A stretch of 33,451 nt of DNA from Firmicutes bacterium UBA911 (GTDB lineage: Bacteria > Bacillota > Desulfotomaculia > Desulfotomaculales > Desulforudaceae): assembly GCA_002294005.1 (NCBI GenBank), contig DBEH01000004.1:1-33451 (forward strand), in the 5' to 3' direction. Made by a program: the position numbers and the translations under genes. Below the pieces are notes generated by a model. The model did no database searches and was not told the DNA's origin. It saw only the letters and a list, made by a program, of their open reading frames with translations. Positions 23,108 through 32,417 of the stretch are shown here, piece by piece. Positions within the stretch are counted from its first letter, which is position 1. Every line of letters begins with the position of its first letter.

Positions 23108-23167
23108 AGTGCCTAGTTTGGCGCCAACGCCCCGGCGCACACCCGCGGCCTCCTGATTCTGATTCAG

Positions 23168-25579
23168 CTAGCTGGTTGACCGGCAAGCGGCGCCGCAGGA
23201 GTCGCAGCCGTCCGCGTCGCCCGCTGCGCCGTCCTCTCCGTAGTCGTGGAGTATCTCGCGCAGGGCCTTGACGCGTTCTTCGGCCAGCGCCTGCAGCCTC
23301 TCGGGCGCTTCTCCGGTCAGGACGGACAACGCTTCGTCCACCGTATCCACCGGAAAGACAGCAAACCGCCCGGCGCGCACGGCCTCGACCACTTCCTCCT
23401 TCAGCATCAGGTTCTGGACGTTCGCCCGGGGGATGACCACTCCCTGCCCGCCGGTCAGCCCGCGGGCGCGGCAGAGGTCAAAGAAGCCCTCCACCTTTTC
23501 GTTGACGCCGCCGACCGCCTGTACCCGTCCCTTCTGGTTCATCGACCCGGTCACGGCGATCCCCTGGCGGACCGGTACGCCGGTGAGGGCGGACATTATC
23601 GCCGCCAACTCGGCCACCGAGGCGCTGTCCCCGTCCACGCCCGCGTAGGACTGCTCGAAGACCAACCGCACCGCCAGGGTCAAGGGCTCGTCCCGTCCGA
23701 AGCGCTCGGCGAGGAAGCCGCCCAGGATCAAGACCCCCTTGGTGTGCACCGGGCCCCCGAGCCTGGCCTCCCGTTCAATGTCGACCACGCCGCTCCGGCC
23801 GGCCGCCACGCCGGCCGTGACCCGGACCGGCCGGCCGAAGGAAATGTCCCCGAGGTCGGCCACGGTCAGGGCGTTCACCTGGCCGGCCTGGGCCCCATCG
23901 GTCTCCACCAGCAGGACGCCGCGGTCCAGCCACTCGGCCAGTTTCTCCTGCACCAGGTTCACCCGGTGCAACCGCTCGCCGACCGCCTGCCGGATGTGCC
24001 CGCTCAAGATATATTCCGCTCCTTCGGAGAGCGCGTAGTGGTTAGCCTCCCGTACCACGTCGGCGATGTCGGCGAACCGGGCCGACAGCATCTCCTGGTC
24101 CTCGGCCATCCGGGAGCCGTACTCCACCAGGCGGGCGATGCCTGAGGCGTCGATGTGCCGCAAACCCTCTTTCCGGCACAGGGTGGCGAATAAAGCGGCG
24201 TATTTGCGCGCGTTTTCCGGGTTCCGCGGCATCACGCTGTCGAACTCGGCCTTGACCTTGAACAACTCCTGGAACTCCGGGTCCAGGAGGTAAAACAGCC
24301 GGTACAAATCCGGGCTGCCCAGCAGCACCACCTTGGCGCAGAAGGGCACCGGTTCCGGCTGCAGGCTTTTTGCCGACAGGATCCCGGCTCGGTCCCCGAA
24401 GTCCTCGATCGAAATCCTTTCGTTGCGCATCGCCCGCTTCAGGACCGACCACGAAAGAGGGTTTTTCAACAGCTCGTCGACCGGGATGACCAGGTAGCCG
24501 CCGTTCGCGTTGTGCAGCGATCCGGGGCGGATCATGGTGAAGTCGGTCACCAGTGCCCCGAACTGCGCCTCCCGGTCGATACGGCCCACCAGGTTGGGCA
24601 CGCTCGGGTTGACCTCCATCACCACCGGAGCGCCCCGGCGCCCGGAGTTGTCGACCAGCACGTTCACTTCGTACTTGCGCACGGGGTCCGTTCGCAGCGG
24701 GCCCCCCTTCTGCTCCCGCGGCTCGGCCTCGAAGCCGGCCTCCTTGAACAGCCCGTAGTTCCTTAAAAGGTCTTCGCGGACCTCGTCCAGGTACTCCAGG
24801 ACCGCGGGCAACTCCCCGTACTTGTCCTGCAGCGGGGCCACCAGGGGCACCACCACGAATTCCGCCACTTCCCGGTCCAGCCTCTCCAGGGCCTCGCGGG
24901 CTTCCCGTTCGACCCCGCCCAAGTGGCGCATGGCGTCCTGGATGGTTCCCTGCAGCTCGTCTTTGCGGTGGGCGAAGCCTTCGCGGACCTCCGCCGGGAG
25001 ACTCATAAACTCTTCTTCCTTGACCATCCGGCCGTCCACCAGGGGGGTGACCATAAAGCCCACCGGGGTGACCTGCAACGTGAACCCCTTCTCGTGCACC
25101 GCTTTTCCCAGGGCGTTTAAGAGTTCGTTCCGGCGGGCGGCGAACACTTCCAACTGCTCCGTGCGCCGGCGCCCGTATTCCTCGCTGTTGAAGGCCCGGC
25201 GGATGTCCCGCTGAACCAGGGCGATGATCTGCTGCAGGTCATCCTGCAGTCCCGCCCCCTTCCCGGTCGGGAGTTCCAGGGCCCGGGGGCGCTGGGGCTG
25301 CCGGAAACTGTGGACGTAACACCAGTCCGCGGGGACCGGCTGCCCGGCGGCCAACTCCTCGATGAAGTTCTTCACCGCGGTGATCTTGCCGGTGCCCGGA
25401 GGTCCGGCCACAAAGACGCTGAAACCCTGCTCCTTGATCCCCAGACCGAAGTGCAGGGCTCTCACCGCCCGTTCCTGCCCGATAATCCCCTCCAGCGACG
25501 GCAACTCGTCGGTGTGGGCGAAACCGAGGCTCTCCGGCACGCAGACTCGGCGCACCTGTTCGGCCGTGGCTTTGTTCAC
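23168..25579 (-). CDS. Lon-like ATP-dependent AAA+ protease
   Basis: This 803-residue protein belongs to the Lon-related family with an AAA+ module and a C-terminal Lon protease domain, distinct from classical LonA. Walker A is GPPGTGKI (about 59-66). The segment GRIDREAQFGALVTDFTMIR followed by HNANGGYLV is the hallmark of this subfamily. The catalytic dyad is Ser652 in VDGDSAS and Lys695 in GGVNEKVEGFF. The GTG at 25579 follows AAAGGGGGG by about 9 nt; a TTG at 25630 is open but less likely. The C-terminus carries CDSCGAAC, an unusual cysteine cluster. No cofactor gene is nearby, and it appears monocistronic. Confidence 0.92.
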   Translation of the reverse strand: MNKATAEQVRRVCVPESLGFAHTDELPSLEGIIGQERAVRALHFGLGIKEQGFSVFVAGPPGTGKITAVKNFIEELAAGQPVPADWCYVHSFRQPQRPRALELPTGKGAGLQDDLQQIIALVQRDIRRAFNSEEYGRRRTEQLEVFAARRNELLNALGKAVHEKGFTLQVTPVGFMVTPLVDGRMVKEEEFMSLPAEVREGFAHRKDELQGTIQDAMRHLGGVEREAREALERLDREVAEFVVVPLVAPLQDKYGELPAVLEYLDEVREDLLRNYGLFKEAGFEAEPREQKGGPLRTDPVRKYEVNVLVDNSGRRGAPVVMEVNPSVPNLVGRIDREAQFGALVTDFTMIRPGSLHNANGGYLVIPVDELLKNPLSWSVLKRAMRNERISIEDFGDRAGILSAKSLQPEPVPFCAKVVLLGSPDLYRLFYLLDPEFQELFKVKAEFDSVMPRNPENARKYAALFATLCRKEGLRHIDASGIARLVEYGSRMAEDQEMLSARFADIADVVREANHYALSEGAEYILSGHIRQAVGERLHRVNLVQEKLAEWLDRGVLLVETDGAQAGQVNALTVADLGDISFGRPVRVTAGVAAGRSGVVDIEREARLGGPVHTKGVLILGGFLAERFGRDEPLTLAVRLVFEQSYAGVDGDSASVAELAAIMSALTGVPVRQGIAVTGSMNQKGRVQAVGGVNEKVEGFFDLCRARGLTGGQGVVIPRANVQNLMLKEEVVEAVRAGRFAVFPVDTVDEALSVLTGEAPERLQALAEERVKALREILHDYGEDGAAGDADGCDSCGAACRSTS

Positions 25580-25672
25580 CGGACCGCGACCCCCCTTTCG
25601 TCGGGAAATTAAACTACTATGTGTATTCAATGCTTTTGGAGAATATTCCTGCAGTCCTTTAAGGAAAGCGGA

Positions 25673-28393
25673 TTACCGGCGGCGGGCCAGGGCCTCCGCC
25701 CGCTTTACCCGCACGAAGCGGCGCAGGGCCTTTTCGGCCTCGACGGCCGCGATCACCGTGGTGGCCGTCAGGGTGATCAGCAACCAGTCCTGGGTGTTCA
25801 AGGGGGCGGTGCGGAACACGAACTGGAAAGCGGGCAAGTAGACGACCGCGATCTGGGCGATGATCGACGCCACCACGCTGAAGAACAGGAAGGGGTTCGA
25901 CAGCAAGCGCATCCGGAAGACCGACTCGGCCTCGGAGCGCATGTTGAACACGCTGAACAACTGAAAAAACACGATGGTGGTCAGGGCCACGGTGCGGGCG
26001 TGTTCCAGGCCGTGCCCCTGGTTCAGGGCCCAGAGGAAAGTGTAGAGGGTACCCACCGCGATCACCACCCCGATGATCACCAGCCGTTCGGCCATCAGCC
26101 GGGAAATCACCGGTTCGGTGCGCCGGCGCGGCGGCCGGTTCACAATCTCTTTCTCCCCCGGTTCAAAAGCCAGGGCCGCGTTCTGCAGCACGTTGGTTAC
26201 CAGGTTCAGCCACAGGATCTGGGCGGGCAGAAGCGGCAGCGGCAAAAGCAGCACCAGGGCGGCGGGGATCAGGATGATCTGCGCCAGGCCGGTGGACAGC
26301 AAAAAAAGGACCGACTTGCGGATGTTGTCAAAGACGACCCGGCCCTCGCGCACCGCGGTGAAGATGCTGGCGAAGTTGTCGTCGGTGACGATCATGTCGG
26401 ACGTCTCCTTGGCCGCGTCGGTGCCCGTCCTCCCCATCGCCACGCCGATGTGCGCCGCTTTCAGGGCCGGGGAGTCGTTCACCCCGTCCCCGGTCACGGC
26501 CACCACCTCGCCCCGCTTGATCAACTGCTGCACGATGCGCAGTTTGTGCAGGGGCGCCACCCGGGCGAAGACGTTCACGTACCGCACTTTGTGGTTCAGC
26601 TCTTCGTCCGGCATGTCCTCAATGTCCGGGCCGGTGAGCACCGGCCCGGCCTCCCCCCGGACCATCCCCAAGCGGCGGGCGACGGCCACCGCGGTGGACT
26701 GGTGGTCACCGGTCACCATAATCACCCGCACCCCGGCCTGCTTGGCCTGGTTGATCGCCTGCAGCGCCTCCTCCCGGGGCGGGTCCAGCATTCCCTGGAA
26801 CCCGATCAGGGTGAGCCCTTCCTCCACCGAGGCCGGCCACAGCATCTCGACCGCCGCCGGTTCCTGCCGGTAGGCTAAGGCCAGCACCCGCAACCCGTCG
26901 CCGGCCAGGACCCGGTACTGTTTCAGGACCGCCTCCCGGTCCTCCAGGGGCGCGGCCTCGCTCCCGGGGCCGGTGATCACGTGCGTACACATCTCGAGGA
27001 CTCGGTCGGGAGCCCCTTTTACGAACACGAACTTGCCCTCCCCGCGCGGGTGCCGGCAGAGTGAAGCCATGTACATCAGGTCCGATTCGAAGGGGATCTG
27101 GTCGACGACCGCGTAGGACCGCGTCTCCCGGTCCGGATCCATCCCGGCTTTGCGCGCCACCACGATCAGGGAGACCTCGGTGGGGTCCCCCTGCGGGAAC
27201 CACCCCCGTCCTTCTTCAAAGCCGAGTTTGGACTCGTTGGCCAAAAGCCCGGCCCGCAGGCAGAGTCTTAAGGCCGGGTGGTGCTGCAGCCGCGCCGGTT
27301 CCCCGTCCGGACCGGTGATCCGGCCCTCCGGCGCGAAACCGACGCCGCTCACCTGGTAGGTGACACCGCCGGCGGCGATCACCTGCACAGTCATCTCGTT
27401 CTTGGTCAGGGTCCCGGTTTTGTCTGAGGCGATCACCGTGGTCGAACCAAGGGTCTCCACGGCCGGCAGGCGCCGGACAACGGCGTTCCGCCGGGCCATC
27501 CGCCTCACCCCGATGGCCAGCGTGAGGGTCACCACCACGGGGAGACCCTCGGGAATAACACCCACGGCCAGGGCGATGCCGGTGAGCAGCATCTCGGGCA
27601 CGGGCCGGCCCAAGGCCAGACCCAGCAGTACGGCCGCCCCGGAAACGGCCAGGATGCCGTAGCCCAGCCAGCGGCCGAAACGCCCGAACTGCACCTGGAG
27701 GGGCGTGGGGGCCGGTTTCACTTGCTGCACCTGCTCCGAAATTTTGCCGAGGGCGGTGGCCGCGCCCGTGCCGGTAACCAGCCCCCGCCCCCTTCCGGAC
27801 AGCACCAGGGTGCCCATGAAGGCCGTGTTCTTCAAATCCCCCAGAGCCGGGCGCCCCGCCGGCAACGGCCGCACGTCCTTGCTTGCGCCCAGGGATTCCC
27901 CCGTCAGGGCCGATTCGTCGATCTCCAGCCGGTTTACTTCGATCAGGCGGAGGTCGGCCGGCACCCGGGCCCCCGAGGCCAGCAGGACGATATCCCCCGG
28001 TACGAGGCCGGCGCCGTCGATTTCCACCTCCCGGCCGCCACGGATCACTTGGGCCCGGGGCGCAGTCAACGCGGCCAGGGACCTGACGGCCTGCTCGGCC
28101 TTGAGTTCCTGGGTGAAACCGATGACGGCATTGATGATCACGACGGCCAGGATGACCCACATGTCGATGAACTCGCGGATCAGGGCGGTAAAGGCGGCGG
28201 CGATCAGCAGGATGTAGATGAGGGGATCGGTGAACTGGTGCAGGAGGGTCTGGAGCGGCTTGAACCGCTCCTCGGCTTCCAGGGTGTTCGGGCCGGCCGT
28301 GCGCAGGCGCGCGGCCGCCTCTTGCTCTGAAAGGCCTTCGGGGCCGGAATTGAGCTTGTTGAAGACTTCCTCCCGGTCCAAACGGTGATACAA
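25673..28393 (-). CDS. P-type cation-translocating ATPase (P2/Ca2+-ATPase-like)
   Basis: This 906-residue integral membrane pump has the N-terminal cation ATPase domain, actuator motif TGES (164-167) and M4 motif PEGLP (281-285). Phosphorylation motif DKTGTLT places the aspartate at D324, followed by KGAP in the nucleotide domain and the hinge TGDGVNDSPALK. The architecture is that of type II pumps of the SERCA/PMR1 style. M6 reads WLNLVTNVLQNAALAFEPGE, where SERCA has NLVTDGLPA; the usual Asp ligand is Asn, so the ion is uncertain. The TTG at 28393 follows AAGGGGG by 8 nt. The gene is monocistronic and divergent from the metal ABC genes. Confidence 0.9.
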   Translation of the reverse strand: MYHRLDREEVFNKLNSGPEGLSEQEAAARLRTAGPNTLEAEERFKPLQTLLHQFTDPLIYILLIAAAFTALIREFIDMWVILAVVIINAVIGFTQELKAEQAVRSLAALTAPRAQVIRGGREVEIDGAGLVPGDIVLLASGARVPADLRLIEVNRLEIDESALTGESLGASKDVRPLPAGRPALGDLKNTAFMGTLVLSGRGRGLVTGTGAATALGKISEQVQQVKPAPTPLQVQFGRFGRWLGYGILAVSGAAVLLGLALGRPVPEMLLTGIALAVGVIPEGLPVVVTLTLAIGVRRMARRNAVVRRLPAVETLGSTTVIASDKTGTLTKNEMTVQVIAAGGVTYQVSGVGFAPEGRITGPDGEPARLQHHPALRLCLRAGLLANESKLGFEEGRGWFPQGDPTEVSLIVVARKAGMDPDRETRSYAVVDQIPFESDLMYMASLCRHPRGEGKFVFVKGAPDRVLEMCTHVITGPGSEAAPLEDREAVLKQYRVLAGDGLRVLALAYRQEPAAVEMLWPASVEEGLTLIGFQGMLDPPREEALQAINQAKQAGVRVIMVTGDHQSTAVAVARRLGMVRGEAGPVLTGPDIEDMPDEELNHKVRYVNVFARVAPLHKLRIVQQLIKRGEVVAVTGDGVNDSPALKAAHIGVAMGRTGTDAAKETSDMIVTDDNFASIFTAVREGRVVFDNIRKSVLFLLSTGLAQIILIPAALVLLLPLPLLPAQILWLNLVTNVLQNAALAFEPGEKEIVNRPPRRRTEPVISRLMAERLVIIGVVIAVGTLYTFLWALNQGHGLEHARTVALTTIVFFQLFSVFNMRSEAESVFRMRLLSNPFLFFSVVASIIAQIAVVYLPAFQFVFRTAPLNTQDWLLITLTATTVIAAVEAEKALRRFVRVKRAEALARRR

Positions 28394-28621
28394 TCGAACT
28401 TCCCCCTTGCCGCCGTGGTTCCTTTTCTAGCGTACCTGGGCGGTTCTAAAATATGCGCCGCCAAAAAACCGGTTCTCACGCCCGGCCGGAGCCAATAGCT
28501 TTTCCATGACCGTCATTTACAACCAGCACCAGGGAGGACCGGCACCGGCAGCGGCCGATCGGTCGCGCGGCGCTCGTGAGTCTTGCGGCCGGGCGGATTC
28601 GGATATACACTAGTTAAGGAA

Positions 28622-29401
28622 ATGGGGGCGGTCGGCATCACACCCGAAAACGAAGCGGTCGTGTCCCTGCAACAAGTGAGCGTCTCGATCCGGGGGGTAC
28701 GTGTCCTGGACGGCATCGACCTGGACGTGGCCCAGCGCGCGTTTGTGGCGGTCATCGGCCCCAACGGCGCCGGCAAAACCACCCTGGTGCGGGCGATTCT
28801 GGGTTTGGTGCGGCCGGACTCCGGCCGGGTGCTCTTGTTCGGCAAACCACCGAACGGACCGCAGAACCGGAAGCACCTGGTGGGCTACCTGCCCCAGCGG
28901 CAGCAGTTCGACCCGGGTTTCCCCGTTTCGGCCCACGACGTCGTGATGATGGGCCGGGTGGGCTGCATCGGTCTCTTCCGTTTTCCTTCCCGGACCGACA
29001 GGGAAGCGGCCACCGAAACCCTGCGGCGGATCGGCTTTCAGGACCGCCTGATCGGAAAGCCCATCGGCGAGCTGTCCGGGGGCCAGCAGCAGTTGGCCTT
29101 TCTGGGCCGGGCCTTGTGCAGCCACACCCGGCTCTTGATCCTCGATGAACCGACCAACGGCCTGGACCTGGTGGCCCAGCGCACATTCTACCGGGTGGTG
29201 CGGGAGTTGCAGCAAAACTACGGGCTGACCATCCTGGTCGTCTCCCACGACATCACCAGCGTGGCCGACTGCGCGGACGAGATGATCTGTTTGAAAGGTT
29301 TTGTGCACGCCCGGGGCACCGCCAGGGAAGTGCTGGCTAGTCCCGGGCTGGCTCAAGCCTACGGCGCCCAGCCTCTTGGGTTTCTGGCGCGGGGGGACTA
29401 A
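28622..29401 (+). CDS. Metal (Zn/Mn-type) ABC transporter ATP-binding protein
   Basis: This is the ATPase of a ZnuC/MntB-type importer (about 259 residues). It has Walker A GPNGAGKT, Q-loop YLPQRQQFDPGFPVSAHDVV (typical of the zinc/manganese family), signature LSGGQQQ, Walker B LLILDEPTNGLD and switch histidine VVSHDITSV. The ATG at 28622 is preceded by TAAGGA at short spacing; a GTG a few dozen codons later is possible. It is followed by the cognate permease, but no periplasmic-binding-protein gene is present on either side. Confidence 0.9.
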   Translation: MGAVGITPENEAVVSLQQVSVSIRGVRVLDGIDLDVAQRAFVAVIGPNGAGKTTLVRAILGLVRPDSGRVLLFGKPPNGPQNRKHLVGYLPQRQQFDPGFPVSAHDVVMMGRVGCIGLFRFPSRTDREAATETLRRIGFQDRLIGKPIGELSGGQQQLAFLGRALCSHTRLLILDEPTNGLDLVAQRTFYRVVRELQQNYGLTILVVSHDITSVADCADEMICLKGFVHARGTAREVLASPGLAQAYGAQPLGFLARGD

Positions 29402-29467
29402 AGAGGCTAAACGCACCGAAAACGGGATCATATTGGTCATTGGGTTTCTGGCACGGGGGGGCTCTAG

Positions 29468-30308
29468 ATGGACTTCCTGGCGTACGAGTTTATGCAGCGG
29501 GCGTTTCTGGCCGGGATTCTGGCCGGGCTGCTCTGTTCCTTCGTCTCCTTGTTTGTCGTCCTGCAGCGGATGTCTTTCGTGGGCGTGGGGGTTTCGCACT
29601 CGGCGCTCGGAGGGATCGCCGCCGGCGTGCTCCTGGGGGTGAACCCCGTGTTCTCGGCGGCCGCCTTCTGCACCGTGGTGGCCTGGGCCATCGGGCTGGT
29701 GAGCAAGAAAGGGCGGTTGCACGCGGACACCGTGATCGGGGTTTTTTTTTAGCGCCAGCATGGCTTTGGGCGTCGCCCTGATCAGCTTGACCCCGGGCTA
29801 CCAACCGGAGCTTTTCGGCTTCCTGTTCGGCAACATCCTGGCGGTCACGTGGGCGGACATCGTCCTGCTTACCGCGAGCGGAACGGTGATCGCGTTGTTC
29901 TTGATCTTCTTCTTCAAGGAACTCCTGTTTGTGTGCTTCGACGAGGAGTCGGCGCGGGCCGCCGGCATTCCGGTCACCTTTCTCTACTATGCGCTCCTGA
30001 CCGTCATCGCCGTAACTGTGGTGGTGAGCGTAAAGATTTTGGGGGTCGTGCTGGCCTCGGCTCTCTTGGTCATCCCGGCGGTCACCGGTTATGAACTCTC
30101 GCGGAACTTCAGGGGGATGCTGGCCATTTCCGTCGGCAGCGGGGTTTTCTCCGCCTTAGCCGGGCTCGTGCTTTCCTATGTTTTGAACCTGCCCTCGGGC
30201 GCCACCATCGTGCTGTGCGCCACCGCCCTCTTTTTCCTGGCCTTTGCGCTGTCTCCCAGGCGCGGGCGGATCCAGTACCTGCGGAACAAGCTCCGTCCCT
30301 CCGCCTGA
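29468..30308 (+). pseudogene. Metal ABC transporter permease (ABC-3/ZnuB family), frameshifted at a T9 tract
   Basis: The first part (29468-29752, 94 residues) starts at an ATG and contains EFMQRAFLAGILAGLLCS and VGVSHSALGGIAAGVLLG, the ABC-3 permease signature. The frame ends in a run of nine T (29742-29750). The second part (29760-30308, 182 residues) continues the same family pattern with LLFVCFDEESARAAGIPV and LVIPAVTGYELSRNF. With eight T the junction would read VIGVFF-SASMALGVALI without interruption. Either the gene is broken, the base call is wrong, or slippage at T9 yields full-length protein. The second part could also start at its own ATG at 29760. Confidence 0.85.
29742..29750 (+). 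other. T9 homopolymer splitting the metal permease
   Basis: Nine consecutive T follow GGGG in the coding strand and cause the frame change. Runs of about nine T or A are known sites of polymerase slippage. Confidence 0.9.
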
Positions 30309-30467
30309 GAGTCGAACCGCCAAGTGTCATAGCATAGCCGGATGTTTCACGCCTGCGGAATGCCGGGCGGCGGGGACCGCCGCTGGGCTCCGTGCTCCGT
30401 GTCGACAGCGGATTGCGGCTTGGCCCGGGCGGGCGGGCAAAACACGTGCGGCGGGAAGGGTGGGCGC

Positions 30468-32312
30468 TTAGTGCAGGCGGGCGGTGTTCTCCGCCCGTCC
30501 TTTGGGATAGCGGCCCCGCGGGGTGTAGGTGGTGTGCAAAAGCTCCTTGGCCTTTTCGCTTAAGGGGTGGCCCAGGTACTCGTCGTAGAGTTTGCGCACC
30601 GCCGGATTTTCGTGGGCCCGGCGCAACTCCCGCTTCAGGTCGATACTGTAAAGTGCCTCGGCGCGTTTGCGCCGGTACTCCTGGGCCGGTTCGCGCCGGC
30701 CGGCACCGGCTATCGGCTGCCCCCCGCCGCCGATGCAACCTCCCGGGCAGCCCATAATCTCAAGGAAGTGGTACTCGGCCCCGGCCTTGATCTGCTCCAT
30801 CAGGCGCCGGGCGTTGCGGGTGCCGTGTGCCACCGCCAGTTTCAGGGTCCGGCCCCGCAGGTGCACCTCGGCCACGCGCACGCCGTTCAAACCGCGCACG
30901 GCGTGGAAGTCCGCCCGCGCCATTTCCTCACCTTCGGTCAGGGCGTAGGCGGTACGGACGGCCGCTTCCATCACCCCGCCCGTGGCGGCGAAAATCACCC
31001 CGGCCCCGGTGGCGATGCCGAGCGGCTGGTCAAACTCCTCATCTTCAAGGGTTTCCAGGTCGATGCCGGCCTGGCGGATCATCCGGGCCACCTCGCGCGT
31101 GGTGAGCACGAAGTCCACGTCGCGCCGCCCTTCCCGGGAGACCAGTTCGGGGCGGGCCGCCTCGAACTTCTTGGCCGTGCAGGGCATGACGGCCACGGTC
31201 ACCAGGCGGGCGGGGTCAAGCCCTTCCTTCTCGGCGTAGTAACTCTTGACCAGGGCTCCCAGCATTTCCTGGGGCGACTTGCAGGTGGACAGGTTGTCCA
31301 GGAACTCCGGGTAGTAGTGCTCGCAGAACTTGACCCAGCCCGGGCTGCAGGAGGAGATCAGCGGCAAATCCCCCTTCCCTTCCAGCCGTTCCAGGAGTTC
31401 GTGGGCTTCCTCCACAATGGTCAGGTCGGCTGCGAACTCGGTGGAAAACACGGTGTCAAAACCGATGCGGCGCAGGGCCGCCACCATCTTGCCGGTGACC
31501 ACCGTGCCCGCCGGCATTCCGAACTCCTCGCCCAGGGTCACCTGGATGGCGGGCGCCGTCTGCACCACCACCTGCCGGTCGGGATCGTCGATCGCCTTCC
31601 AGGCCTCGTGGATGTGCTCCCGCTCGGTGAGCGCCCCGGTCGGGCAACTCATCAGGCACTGCCCGCAACTGACGCAGGCCGCCCCGACGCTGTCGTCCCC
31701 GAAGGCCGGGCCGATTACCGTGTCGAACCCGCGCCCGGCCGCGCCGACCGCGTCCACGCCTTGGACCTTGCGGCAGACCTCGATACAACGGCGGCACTTG
31801 ATGCACTTGTCGGGATCGCGGACCATAAACGGGTTTTCGGCAAGCAGTTGGCGGCGGCGGCGGCGGTTCGGCAACCGGAGGCGATTAAGGCCCACCCGGG
31901 CCGCCACCGCCCGCAGTTCGCACGTTTGGGCCCGGGGGCAGACGGGACACTCCGCGTGGTGCTCGGTCAGCAGGAGTTCCACCACCCGGCGGCGGGTCCG
32001 CCGCACCCGCGGCGTGTTGGTCCGGACCACCATTCCCTCGCGCACCGGCGTAACACACGCCGCCGGCAGGGTGCGCGCCCCCTCGACCTCCACCACGCAC
32101 ACCCGGCAGCACCCGGGCTCGCTCACGCCCTTCAGGTAGCAGAGGGTCGGGATATCAATGCCGTGCTCCCGGGCGGTGTCCACCAAGTTGGCGCCCTCCG
32201 GGGCCCTCACTTCCCGGTCGTCGATGGTCAGTTCCACCATGCGTTCGCCGGCCTGCGTCTTCTTGCCGGCCTCCCGCTTCAACCCGGCTTCCGTCGTGGT
32301 CTCCTGCCGCAC
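30468..32312 (-). CDS. Modular [FeFe]-hydrogenase catalytic subunit
   Basis: The 614-residue protein has a plant-type 2Fe-2S domain (C58, C69, C72, C86), a His-Cys3 4Fe-4S site (H118, C122, C125, C131) and two ferredoxin clusters (C170/173/176/180 and C213/216/219/223). The H-cluster domain follows: L1 SSCSPGW (C322), L2 MPCTAKK (C378) and L3 FLEIMGCPGGCIGGGGQP (C522, C526). A C-terminal iron-hydrogenase small-subunit-like tail is present. L1 has Ser where many enzymes have a second Cys (TSCCPGW). The GTG at 32312 has GGAGGTG 5 nt upstream; ATG 32240 is an alternative and the frame is open to 32516. No NADH-binding partner genes are adjacent. Confidence 0.95.
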   Translation of the reverse strand: MRQETTTEAGLKREAGKKTQAGERMVELTIDDREVRAPEGANLVDTAREHGIDIPTLCYLKGVSEPGCCRVCVVEVEGARTLPAACVTPVREGMVVRTNTPRVRRTRRRVVELLLTEHHAECPVCPRAQTCELRAVAARVGLNRLRLPNRRRRRQLLAENPFMVRDPDKCIKCRRCIEVCRKVQGVDAVGAAGRGFDTVIGPAFGDDSVGAACVSCGQCLMSCPTGALTEREHIHEAWKAIDDPDRQVVVQTAPAIQVTLGEEFGMPAGTVVTGKMVAALRRIGFDTVFSTEFAADLTIVEEAHELLERLEGKGDLPLISSCSPGWVKFCEHYYPEFLDNLSTCKSPQEMLGALVKSYYAEKEGLDPARLVTVAVMPCTAKKFEAARPELVSREGRRDVDFVLTTREVARMIRQAGIDLETLEDEEFDQPLGIATGAGVIFAATGGVMEAAVRTAYALTEGEEMARADFHAVRGLNGVRVAEVHLRGRTLKLAVAHGTRNARRLMEQIKAGAEYHFLEIMGCPGGCIGGGGQPIAGAGRREPAQEYRRKRAEALYSIDLKRELRRAHENPAVRKLYDEYLGHPLSEKAKELLHTTYTPRGRYPKGRAENTARLH

Positions 32313-32330
32313 CGCGCACCTCCGTCTTAA

Positions 32331-32363
32331 CACTGGGCAATAGTGGCCATTTACTGCCCAGTG
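32331..32363. promoter_or_regulatory. Inverted repeat 19 bp upstream of the hydrogenase
   Basis: CACTGGGCA (32331-32339) and TGCCCAGTG (32355-32363) are perfect 9-bp arms around 15 nt that contain TGGCCA. The element sits immediately before the ribosome binding site, so it could be an operator or a leader hairpin controlling translation. Confidence 0.45.
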
Positions 32364-32417
32364 GATATTCTTTTGCGTGCAGCCCGGTTTAATACCGGCA
32401 CACCAGCCGGCGAAAAA

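Noticed and set aside
25619..26878. 419-codon open frame on the plus strand opposite the P-type ATPase
   Set aside because: The translation is Gln/His/Gly-rich antisense noise; the ATPase on the other strand has all family motifs.
28506..28613. 35-codon plus-strand frame before the metal ABC ATPase, considered as a remnant of a binding-protein gene
   Set aside because: No signal peptide and no family motif; the composition is Ala/Arg/Gly-rich and looks like noise.
30567..32330. 587-codon open frame on the plus strand opposite the hydrogenase
   Set aside because: It is a shadow of a clearly conserved gene on the other strand, with low-complexity His/Gly/Pro/Arg-rich translation.
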